From the NCBI GenBank assembly GCA_002348825.1, contig DEBN01000102.1, positions 24,608 through 48,815 on the forward strand: a stretch of 24,208 nt of DNA, in the 5' to 3' direction. Source of the stretch: Gammaproteobacteria bacterium UBA2955. GTDB lineage: Bacteria; Pseudomonadota; Gammaproteobacteria; Pseudomonadales; Azotimanducaceae. Of this stretch, positions 15,396 to 21,399 are shown one piece after another. Within the stretch, counting starts at the first letter, position 1, and every line of letters starts with the position of its first letter. Below the pieces are notes generated by a model. That model was not told the origin of the DNA. It did no database searches and saw nothing but the letters and a program-made list of their open reading frames with translations. Both the position numbers and the translations under genes were made by a program.

Positions 15396-15584
15396 CTAAA
15401 CCGCGCGAATGCCGTCATCCAGGGCGCTTATGGCTGCGCGCACCCTAGCTTGCAAACATCGCCGCTCCAACTCGCGCGACCATTGTAAAGCCTGCTGCGG
15501 TTGGATGGCAGAAGTTTCCGCAGCCAAAACAACCCAGGCACCACTAAACCAGTTCCCCAACCCCCTGACGCACAATCTCCACAT
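15396..15584 (-). CDS. Possible small ORF in the yciO-scpA gap, function unknown
   Basis: An open frame of 62 codons from an ATG at 15584 runs through the otherwise empty 184-base gap between yciO and scpA, overlapping the yciO end by 41 bases. The product would start with a Trp/Arg-rich stretch, have a short hydrophobic patch (WFSGAWVVLAAE), and continue with a helix-prone QALQWSRELERRCLQARV. I recognise no family. The only purine stretch, AAGG, is two bases before the ATG, too close to work well. It may be a chance open frame; otherwise the gap holds nothing I recognise. Confidence 0.15.
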   Translation of the reverse strand: MWRLCVRGLGNWFSGAWVVLAAETSAIQPQQALQWSRELERRCLQARVRAAISALDDGIRAV

Positions 15585-16155
15585 CACCTTCGGTCAGATC
15601 TACGACCGTCGACGGCGCTACCCCACAGGTGCCGCTATCCAGCAGCACCGCAATCTGGTTTTTTAGCCGCGCCATGATCTCGTCGCCCTCTTGCAGACAC
15701 CTATCGTCGCCGGGTAAACGCAGAGTACTGGTGAGCATAGGCTCCTCCAGTACGTCCAGCAGCCCCTGTGCCACCGGGTGATCCGGGATGTGCAAACCAA
15801 TCGTGCGTTTCTTCGGATGTACCAGTCTTTTAGGCACACCCTTACTGGCCTGCAAAATAAATGTGAAAGGTCCCGGCGTATTGCGCTTAAGTAGTCGGTA
15901 GTCCGAGTTTTCCACCCGCGCATAAGTACTCAGTTCGCTGAGGTCGCGACACGCCAGCGTAAATTGGTGATTTTTTGCGAGCTGACGAAGCTGGATAAGC
16001 TTTTCCGTCGCCGCTTTGTCGCCCACATGACACGCTAGGGCGTAAGTGGTGTCACTCGGGTAGGCAATTAATTCACCTCGATGCAATGCTTCGGCGGCAA
16101 CTTTCAATAGGCGCGCTTGAGGATGGGTAGGATGAACATCTAGTCGCTGAGTCAT
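15544..16155 (-). CDS. yciO: YciO (Sua5/YciO/YrdC family)
   Basis: Member of the threonylcarbamoyl-AMP synthase superfamily. YciO resembles TsaC/Sua5, which make the t6A precursor, but its own cellular role is less clear. The 203 residues (E. coli YciO 206) align along their length: HPTHPQARLL, LIAYPSDTTYALACHVGD, the FTLACRDLSELSTYARV stretch, NTPGPFTFIL, RLVHPKKRTIGLHIPDHPVAQ, EPMLTSTLRLPGDD, PSTVVDLTEGDVEIVRQGVG. The start is the ATG at 16155 (MTQRLDVHP) with GGAG six bases upstream; the frame is open 29 codons further without family similarity and into yciB. It is divergent from yciB with 78 bases between starts, and on the same strand as scpA. Confidence 0.92.
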   Translation of the reverse strand: MTQRLDVHPTHPQARLLKVAAEALHRGELIAYPSDTTYALACHVGDKAATEKLIQLRQLAKNHQFTLACRDLSELSTYARVENSDYRLLKRNTPGPFTFILQASKGVPKRLVHPKKRTIGLHIPDHPVAQGLLDVLEEPMLTSTLRLPGDDRCLQEGDEIMARLKNQIAVLLDSGTCGVAPSTVVDLTEGDVEIVRQGVGELV

Positions 16156-16161
16156 AAGTGT

Positions 16162-16165
16162 CTCC
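16162..16165 (-). promoter_or_regulatory. Ribosome binding site fixing the yciO ATG start
   Basis: On the minus strand GGAG lies six bases before the ATG at 16155. It would be internal if the longer frame were used, so it favours the shorter, family-length protein. Confidence 0.65.
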
Positions 16166-16233
16166 GATGCGGATCTTGGGTGATCGCCGGCGCAAATTCC
16201 TCTACCATGCGCCGACTCATTTGGATCAGCCAC

Positions 16234-16803
16234 ATGCAACAACTTATAGACTACGCTGCGGTCTTCGCCTTCCTTATCGCATATTTTTTAAGCGGCGACA
16301 TCTTTATTGCAACCGCGGTTCTAATGATCGGCGTAGCTGCGCAGGTCGCAGCCTACAAGCTGCTTGGCAAACCCATCGGTAACGAGCTGAAAGTCACCTT
16401 TTGGGTCAGCATGGTGCTCGGCGGCCTGACCCTGATCGTGCGCGATGAGGCCTTCATTCAATGGAAACCCACCATAATCTACAGCCTGTTCGCCGCAACG
16501 TTGTTGGGATCCTTGTGGTTTAACAAAGTTTTCTTATTGCAGAAGCTGCTGGGTAAGGCCATGGAACTTAGCGACGCCAACTGGAGCCGACTGACCTATG
16601 GCTGGTCCATCGCGTTTTTGAGCTGTGCTGGATTGAATTTGTGGGTGGCCGAAAATTTTTCTATGGACGTCTGGGTCACCTTCAAGTTCGCAGGACTTAT
16701 GGGGCTGCAGTTGTTGTTCATCGTTATTACCGTAGGCTACCTCATAGCGACCGGCGCGTTATCTGACGCCGCTATAGAAAAATCGGAACGTAAAGATTCC
16801 TGA
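16234..16803 (+). CDS. yciB: Inner membrane-spanning protein YciB (septation protein A)
   Basis: Integral inner-membrane protein of the YciB/IspZ family, linked to cell-envelope integrity and division, molecular activity unresolved. The 189 residues have about five hydrophobic segments (near 5-20, 21-43, 51-67, 75-93, 114-130 and 144-167, some short), with the family landmarks VLGGLTLIVRDEAFIQWKPTIIYSLFA, LLGKAMELSDANWSRLTYGWSIAF and WVTFKFAGLMGLQLLF. The start is the ATG at 16234 (MQQLIDYAAVFAF), equal to the E. coli N-terminus; an ATG at 16207 would add nine residues. GGATC about nine bases upstream may serve as a weak ribosome binding site. pdxJ follows after 8 bases, so they are probably cotranscribed. 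Confidence 0.93.
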   Translation: MQQLIDYAAVFAFLIAYFLSGDIFIATAVLMIGVAAQVAAYKLLGKPIGNELKVTFWVSMVLGGLTLIVRDEAFIQWKPTIIYSLFAATLLGSLWFNKVFLLQKLLGKAMELSDANWSRLTYGWSIAFLSCAGLNLWVAENFSMDVWVTFKFAGLMGLQLLFIVITVGYLIATGALSDAAIEKSERKDS

Positions 16804-16811
16804 GGCGGCAA

Positions 16812-17597
16812 ATGACTGCACTTAGTGTCAACTTAAACAAAATTGCGCTGCTGCGAAACTCCAGAGAGGGTCAGCGACCAAGCGTCATTGAATTTGCTCG
16901 AAAGGCCATCGCGGCCGGCGCCAGCGGTATTACCGTACATCCGCGCCCCGACCAACGGCATATTCGCGCCAGCGACGTTCCCGAGCTGGCGACGCTGCTA
17001 CAGCAGGACTATCCAGACATCGAATTCAACATCGAAGGCAATCCAGAGGCTGCAGCAACTAGCGACGGCTACCCGGGATTTATCGAATTGATAACCGCAG
17101 CGCAACCGGCTCAGGCGACATTAGTGCCCGACAGCGATGATCAACTTACCTCTGATCACGGCTGGGATTTATCTCAAGAGCAGCCACGGCTGCGCAAACA
17201 CATTGCCCAGTGCAAACGCGCTGGTGCGCGCGTCAGCTTGTTCATGGATCCAGTCATCGAACAGATGTCAGCGGCAGCTGACCACGGCGCTGATCGGGTC
17301 GAGTTTTATACGGGTCCCTACGCACAAACGTTCTGGCAATACGGGCCCGATGACGCGCGGACTCAAGACTGCTACCGGCAATTCGCTGAGGCCGCCGAGG
17401 CGGCACTGAAAGCAGGCCTAGGCATAAATGCCGGTCATGATCTGGATCAACAAAATTTGCCGCTGTTTGCAGATTTACCGGGCCTTGCTGAGGTTTCCAT
17501 CGGCCACGCCATTATCTGTGAAGCATTGACTAACAGCTTTAGTGATACCGTGGCGGCCTATGTCGCCATACTCGATAACGCCACGAGGATTGCCTAA
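16812..17597 (+). CDS. pdxJ: Pyridoxine 5'-phosphate synthase (variant subtype)
   Basis: Condenses 1-deoxyxylulose 5-phosphate with 3-amino-2-oxopropyl phosphate to pyridoxine 5'-phosphate, the last ring-forming step of de novo PLP synthesis. The 261 residues (E. coli 243) form a TIM barrel with GITVHPRPDQRHIR (His43, Arg45), EFNIEGNP (Glu75), LVPDSDDQLTSDHGWDL, VSLFMDP, DRVEFYTGPYA (Glu164), INAGHDLDQQN (His209) and VSIGHAIICEAL. The N-terminus reads VNLNKIALLRNSREGQRPSV, where the E. coli type reads VNIDHIATLRNAR; the NK form is one I associate with a different PdxJ subgroup, seen for example in Bacteroidetes. It is not beside recO or acpS, its usual partners. GAGG lies five bases before the ATG, and the stop overlaps the next start by one base (TAATG). 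Confidence 0.93.
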   Translation: MTALSVNLNKIALLRNSREGQRPSVIEFARKAIAAGASGITVHPRPDQRHIRASDVPELATLLQQDYPDIEFNIEGNPEAAATSDGYPGFIELITAAQPAQATLVPDSDDQLTSDHGWDLSQEQPRLRKHIAQCKRAGARVSLFMDPVIEQMSAAADHGADRVEFYTGPYAQTFWQYGPDDARTQDCYRQFAEAAEAALKAGLGINAGHDLDQQNLPLFADLPGLAEVSIGHAIICEALTNSFSDTVAAYVAILDNATRIA

Positions 17598-18181
17598 TGC
17601 ACCTGCTGTCACCACTCGGCCCTGCCGCTCGCAACATCATTACGATTTTTGCAATCATCCTCGGCCTCAATGGCCTTGCTCATGCTCAAGACAACCCACG
17701 CGTCAGTCTGGTAACCACGAAGGGCGCTATCGAAATCGAATTGCTGCCTAAGTTGGCGCCAAAGCATGTCGCTAACTTTCTGAATCTGGTGGAAGAAGAG
17801 TTCTATGTGGGTTTAGTTTTCCATCGTGTTATTCCAAATTTCATGATTCAAGCGGGCGGCTATGACAGTGACCTGAATTATAAATCCAGCGAAAATCGCG
17901 TCGAAAATGAATCGTTTAATGGACTAAAAAACAAACGCTTCACTCTTGCTATGGCGCGTTTAGAGGATCCGGATTCGGCAGACACCCAGTTCTTTATAAA
18001 CGTTCGGGATAATCCCCACCTCGATCCCCAACAGGATAGTCCCGGCTATAGCGTCTTTGGCAGAGTTGTCGATGGTCTAGAGGTGATCGAATCGATCGAA
18101 CTCGTCGACACCCACATGCGCATGGGCATGGTCGCGGTACCGGAGGAATCGATCGTCATACTCGCTACCGAGTTGTTATAA
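17597..18181 (+). CDS. ppiA: Secreted cyclophilin-type peptidyl-prolyl isomerase
   Basis: Catalyses cis-trans isomerisation at Xaa-Pro bonds, probably in the periplasm. The 194 residues begin with a Sec signal peptide: hydrophobic IITIFAIILGLNGLA and a cleavage-like AHA before QDNP at about residue 30. The cyclophilin domain follows with TTKGAIEIELLPKLAPKHVANFL, FHRVIPNFMIQAGG (catalytic Arg and hydrophobic pocket), FTLAMARLEDPDSADTQFFINV and YSVFGRVVDGLEVI, closely matching E. coli PpiA in length and order. The cytoplasmic PpiB lacks a signal peptide, so PpiA is the better match. The start ATG overlaps the pdxJ stop by one base, with GAGGA seven bases upstream, and a hairpin terminator follows. 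Confidence 0.93.
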   Translation: MHLLSPLGPAARNIITIFAIILGLNGLAHAQDNPRVSLVTTKGAIEIELLPKLAPKHVANFLNLVEEEFYVGLVFHRVIPNFMIQAGGYDSDLNYKSSENRVENESFNGLKNKRFTLAMARLEDPDSADTQFFINVRDNPHLDPQQDSPGYSVFGRVVDGLEVIESIELVDTHMRMGMVAVPEESIVILATELL

Positions 18182-18207
18182 AGCCCGCGTAGCCACCCAT
18201 CCATTAC

Positions 18208-18233
18208 GCGATTGAGTTACAATCGCCGTTTTT
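18208..18233 (+). terminator. Rho-independent terminator after ppiA
   Basis: GCGATTG (18208-18214), loop AGTTA, and the perfect complement CAATCGC (18220-18226) form a seven-base-pair stem followed by CG and five T (18229-18233). It ends the yciB-pdxJ-ppiA transcript. It also lies 18 bases before the start codon of the cold-shock-domain gene, and its second arm overlaps a -10-like TACAAT (18218-18223). Confidence 0.7.
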
Positions 18234-18251
18234 ACTGACTAGCCTATTTTT

Positions 18252-18830
18252 ATGCGTACACTTCTTATCGCTTTAGCCAGCGCCCTCTTGCTTACCTACA
18301 TCGTGGTGGAAACCATAAGCAAATTTTTTCCTCAGCAAGACAATAATCTAGCGCTTATGGTGGCTGTGTCAGTTGCCTTGCTTGTTAACGGTCTATTTAA
18401 CGCGCGGCTGGCCGCTTCGGACTCGGCGCCCAAAAGAAAGCGCAATAACTCCAGAAACGACAATCGGAACACGCGTGGCAATCGAGCTACCAAGGGCCAA
18501 AATAGCAATGAACGACGGGGCCGTAACAGTTCCAGAAACACTGACAAGAGCAACGCGAGCGGCTCGGTCAGGGCCGATGCTGCGAATGGGCGCAAAGACA
18601 CACCCGCGAGCGGACCGAGCGAAAACGGCACTGTGAAGTGGTTTAATCGCACCAAAGGCTATGGCTTTATTGTGCGCGAATCCGGCGACGAGATATTCGT
18701 GCACCAGCGTTGCATTGTGGGCAGTGGCGAAGGTCAGCGTGCCAATCTAAGAGACGGTCAAGCGGTTTCATTTGTTGTCGTCAATCACGATAAGGGCGTA
18801 CAGGCGGATCAGGTACGTACCCTCGACTAG
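18252..18830 (+). CDS. Membrane-anchored cold-shock-domain protein
   Basis: Probable RNA/ssDNA-binding protein held at the inner membrane. The 192 residues have two hydrophobic segments (about 3-20 and 32-50), then a 65-70 residue low-complexity linker rich in Asn, Arg, Ser, Lys and Gly (56-124), and a C-terminal cold-shock domain (125-192). The domain has NGTVKWFNRTKGYGFI (RNP1 KGYGFI at 135-140) and EIFVHQ (RNP2). The hydrophobic hairpin would put both termini on the same side, with the domain in the cytoplasm by the positive-inside rule; that is inference. The usual CspA-type protein is about 70 residues and has no membrane part. The ATG at 18252 has a T-rich leader with no Shine-Dalgarno. 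argS follows after 14 bases. The function in the cell is unknown. Confidence 0.88.
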   Translation: MRTLLIALASALLLTYIVVETISKFFPQQDNNLALMVAVSVALLVNGLFNARLAASDSAPKRKRNNSRNDNRNTRGNRATKGQNSNERRGRNSSRNTDKSNASGSVRADAANGRKDTPASGPSENGTVKWFNRTKGYGFIVRESGDEIFVHQRCIVGSGEGQRANLRDGQAVSFVVVNHDKGVQADQVRTLD

Positions 18831-18844
18831 TCCTAACGATTTTT

Positions 18845-20551
18845 ATGCATATAAAAGCGCTGCTGACCCAGCATATCGAAGCTGCCTTTGCGGAACTGGG
18901 CATAGCGAGCCCAGCATTAATTCAGGCGGCCAGCCGGCCTGAGTTTGGCGACTATCAGGCCAACGGGGTGATGGCTGCGGCCAAGCGCGCAGGAATTAAA
19001 CCGCGAGACCTTGCTGCAGATGTCATCGCCAAGCTGAACCAAGACCCTGACTTTTCAGCCATGGTCAGTGCAACCGATGTCGCCGGCCCTGGTTTTATAA
19101 ACATTACTCTGGCGGCTAGCTTTGTAGCGCCTGCTCTGAGCGCCGCCATAGCGCCAAGCACGGAACCGCAAACCGTCGTGGTCGACTATTCTGCTCCGAA
19201 CTTGGCAAAGGAAATGCATGTTGGCCATCTGCGCACCACGATTATCGGTGACAGTGTCGTTCGCGTGCTGGAAGCGTTAGGCCATAAGGTTATCAGGCAA
19301 AATCATGTCGGCGACTGGGGCACTCAATTCGGCATGCTGCTGACCTATCTAGAGGACTCGGGCAACGAATCCGACGAACTGGCCGATCTGGAAAACTTTT
19401 ACCGCGCCTCAAAGCAACGATTTGATGACGACGACGATTTCCGTGAGCGCAGCCGCCGTGCAGTCGTGGCACTGCAATCTGGAGATGCCACAGCGCTCGC
19501 TCAGTGGCAGCGTTTTATCGACATGTCTATGTCGCACTGTGCGCACATATATGATCGGTTAGGCATTACACTGACTGACGATGACATTATGGGCGAGAGC
19601 GCTTACAACGACGATCTTGCTGAGGTTATCGATGCTCTGAATGCCGCGGGTCTGCTGCAAAAATCGGAAGGCGCCGACTGTGTTTTTCTGGACCAATTTA
19701 AAAACAAAGAAGGTCAAATACAGCCGGTTATCGTCCGCAAATCCGATGGCGGCTATCTTTACGCCACCACCGATCTGGCCGCGATATCACACCGTGCACA
19801 TCGTCTAAAGGCCAGCCGCGTGCTGTATTTCGTCGATGCCCGTCAGTCACTACATTTCAAACAAATCTTTGCCGTCGCTAGAGCCGCAGGTTTCGCGCCC
19901 GAGGCGATGCAACTGGAACACATGCCGTTCGGCACCATGCTCGGCAAAGACGGCAAACCTTTTAAAACGCGCCAAGGCGGCATCATAAAACTCGCCGATC
20001 TGTTAGACGAGGCCGAACGCCGCGCCGCAGCGTTGGTTCGCGAAAAAAATCCAGACGTCGACCCCGCGCAGTTGAAAAAACTGGCCAAAGTTATTGGGCT
20101 GGGTGCGGTGAAATATTCGGACCTGTCAAAGAATCGAACCAGCGATTACGTTTTCGATTGGGATCAAATGCTCAGCTTTGATGGCAATACCGCGCCCTAT
20201 TTGCAGTATGCGTACAGTCGAATCCAGAGCGTGTTACGAAAGTCTGAAGCGGACCCAACACTACTGCCCCGCGCGACAGTCGCTGAGGATGAATCCGAGC
20301 GCCGTCTAGCGGTATGCATCGCCGGTTTTAATGATGTACTGCAGCAAATTGTCGACGAGGGTTATCCGCACTATCTGTGCGCATATCTCTATGATCTGGC
20401 AACGCGTTTCACGACGTTCTACGAACAATGCCCCATCCTCGTCAGTGACAATAACCAACGCACTCGGCGCCTCAGTCTTGCGAACAGTGCTGGTATTACC
20501 CTGCGAAAAGGCTTGGATTTATTGGGCATAGACGTCGTCGATCAAATGTGA
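18845..20551 (+). CDS. argS: Arginyl-tRNA synthetase
   Basis: Class I synthetase that charges tRNA-Arg with arginine using ATP. The 568 residues (E. coli 577) start with the N-terminal tRNA-binding domain including FGDYQANGVMAAAKR, then VVDYSAPNLAKEMHVGHLRTTIIGDS with the HIGH-type HVGH at 125-128, QNHVGDWGTQFGMLL, DGGYLYATTDLAAI, DLSKNRTSDYVFDWDQMLSF and APYLQYAYSRIQSVL, and end with the anticodon-binding helical domain. ArgS enzymes commonly lack a standard KMSKS, as here. The ATG at 18845 follows a T-rich leader (ACGATTTTT) with no Shine-Dalgarno, as in the gene before it. Its last codons overlap a possible GTG start of sseA. Confidence 0.98.
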   Translation: MHIKALLTQHIEAAFAELGIASPALIQAASRPEFGDYQANGVMAAAKRAGIKPRDLAADVIAKLNQDPDFSAMVSATDVAGPGFINITLAASFVAPALSAAIAPSTEPQTVVVDYSAPNLAKEMHVGHLRTTIIGDSVVRVLEALGHKVIRQNHVGDWGTQFGMLLTYLEDSGNESDELADLENFYRASKQRFDDDDDFRERSRRAVVALQSGDATALAQWQRFIDMSMSHCAHIYDRLGITLTDDDIMGESAYNDDLAEVIDALNAAGLLQKSEGADCVFLDQFKNKEGQIQPVIVRKSDGGYLYATTDLAAISHRAHRLKASRVLYFVDARQSLHFKQIFAVARAAGFAPEAMQLEHMPFGTMLGKDGKPFKTRQGGIIKLADLLDEAERRAAALVREKNPDVDPAQLKKLAKVIGLGAVKYSDLSKNRTSDYVFDWDQMLSFDGNTAPYLQYAYSRIQSVLRKSEADPTLLPRATVAEDESERRLAVCIAGFNDVLQQIVDEGYPHYLCAYLYDLATRFTTFYEQCPILVSDNNQRTRRLSLANSAGITLRKGLDLLGIDVVDQM

Positions 20552-20562
20552 GCCAGCGCGTG

Positions 20563-21399
20563 ATGTCGCAACTGCTGATCTCGAGTGATGAACTGGCTCA
20601 ATGCGCTCACACCGCGCAGATTCTCGATTGTCGAGCTAAACTCGGCGATCCCGGGTGGGGGCAAATGGTCTTCGAACAAGGCCATATCGCCCAAGCTCAA
20701 TATGTGAATTTGGACACTATGCTGTCCACCGCACCGAATGAACATGGACGCCACCCATTACCCACGCAAAAGCAGTGGCTAGAACAGGTGCGTGCGCTCG
20801 GGTTACGTAACGATGCGCAAATCGTTGTGTACGACGACGCTGGTGGTTGTTTTGCTGCTCGTGCTTGGTGGATGCTACGCTGGCTTGGACACGCCAACGT
20901 AGCCGTGCTCGATGGCGGTCTCCAGCAGTGGTCGCAAACCCTGCAGACCGGTTCGGCAACAGTGCCTGAACCCAGCGCCTTTACTCAGCAACGGTCGCTT
21001 ACCCGCCTGTACGACAGTGACCAAGTACTCGCTGCGATCCAGCAACCAATAGCAACGCGCCCGCGACTCGTCGACGCCCGCAGCCACGAGCGGTTCGCTG
21101 GCACAGAGGAACCCATAGACGCTGTAGCAGGACATATTCCTAGCGCTGTCTGCCTACCCTTTAACGCTAACCTCGACGCCACTGGCAAATTCAAAACACC
21201 AGCGGCATTGGCCGAACAATTTGCTTCGATTTCAGCGGCCGAAGACGTAGTGTGTTACTGCGGCTCCGGGGTGACCGCCACGCACAATATTCTCGCTGCG
21301 CGCATTGCGGGCCTGCCTGAACCCGCCCTTTATGCAGATTCGTGGAGCGGCTGGATCACCGACCCCAATCGACCTTTCGAAACCCTCGACATATCGTGA
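20563..21399 (+). CDS. sseA: Rhodanese-family sulfurtransferase (3-mercaptopyruvate sulfurtransferase type)
   Basis: Two-domain rhodanese that transfers sulfur from a donor (3-mercaptopyruvate or thiosulfate) via a cysteine persulfide. The 278 residues consist of an inactive N-terminal rhodanese domain (about 1-130, VNLDTMLSTAPNEHGRHPLP, VVYDDAGGCFAARAWWMLRWLG) and an active C-terminal domain (about 150-278) with VDARSHERFAG, AGHIPSAVCLPF and the catalytic loop CGSGVTATHN with Cys233. The CGSGVT loop points to 3-mercaptopyruvate sulfurtransferase rather than thiosulfate sulfurtransferase. Start choice is open: the ATG at 20563 gives the family N-terminus MSQLLISSDEL, while a GTG at 20548 overlaps the argS stop (GTGA). 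Neither has a good ribosome binding site. The stop overlaps mnmC by 4 bases. Confidence 0.9.
   Translation: MSQLLISSDELAQCAHTAQILDCRAKLGDPGWGQMVFEQGHIAQAQYVNLDTMLSTAPNEHGRHPLPTQKQWLEQVRALGLRNDAQIVVYDDAGGCFAARAWWMLRWLGHANVAVLDGGLQQWSQTLQTGSATVPEPSAFTQQRSLTRLYDSDQVLAAIQQPIATRPRLVDARSHERFAGTEEPIDAVAGHIPSAVCLPFNANLDATGKFKTPAALAEQFASISAAEDVVCYCGSGVTATHNILAARIAGLPEPALYADSWSGWITDPNRPFETLDIS

Noticed and set aside
18218-18223. TACAAT as a dedicated promoter for the cold-shock gene
   Set aside because: It matches a -10 but no acceptable -35 exists at 16-18 bases upstream (ACCCAT), and it falls inside the terminator stem.
21342-21395. ATG at 21342 as mnmC start
   Set aside because: It would overlap sseA by 58 bases and add residues unlike MnmC; the GTGA overlap at 21396 fits better.
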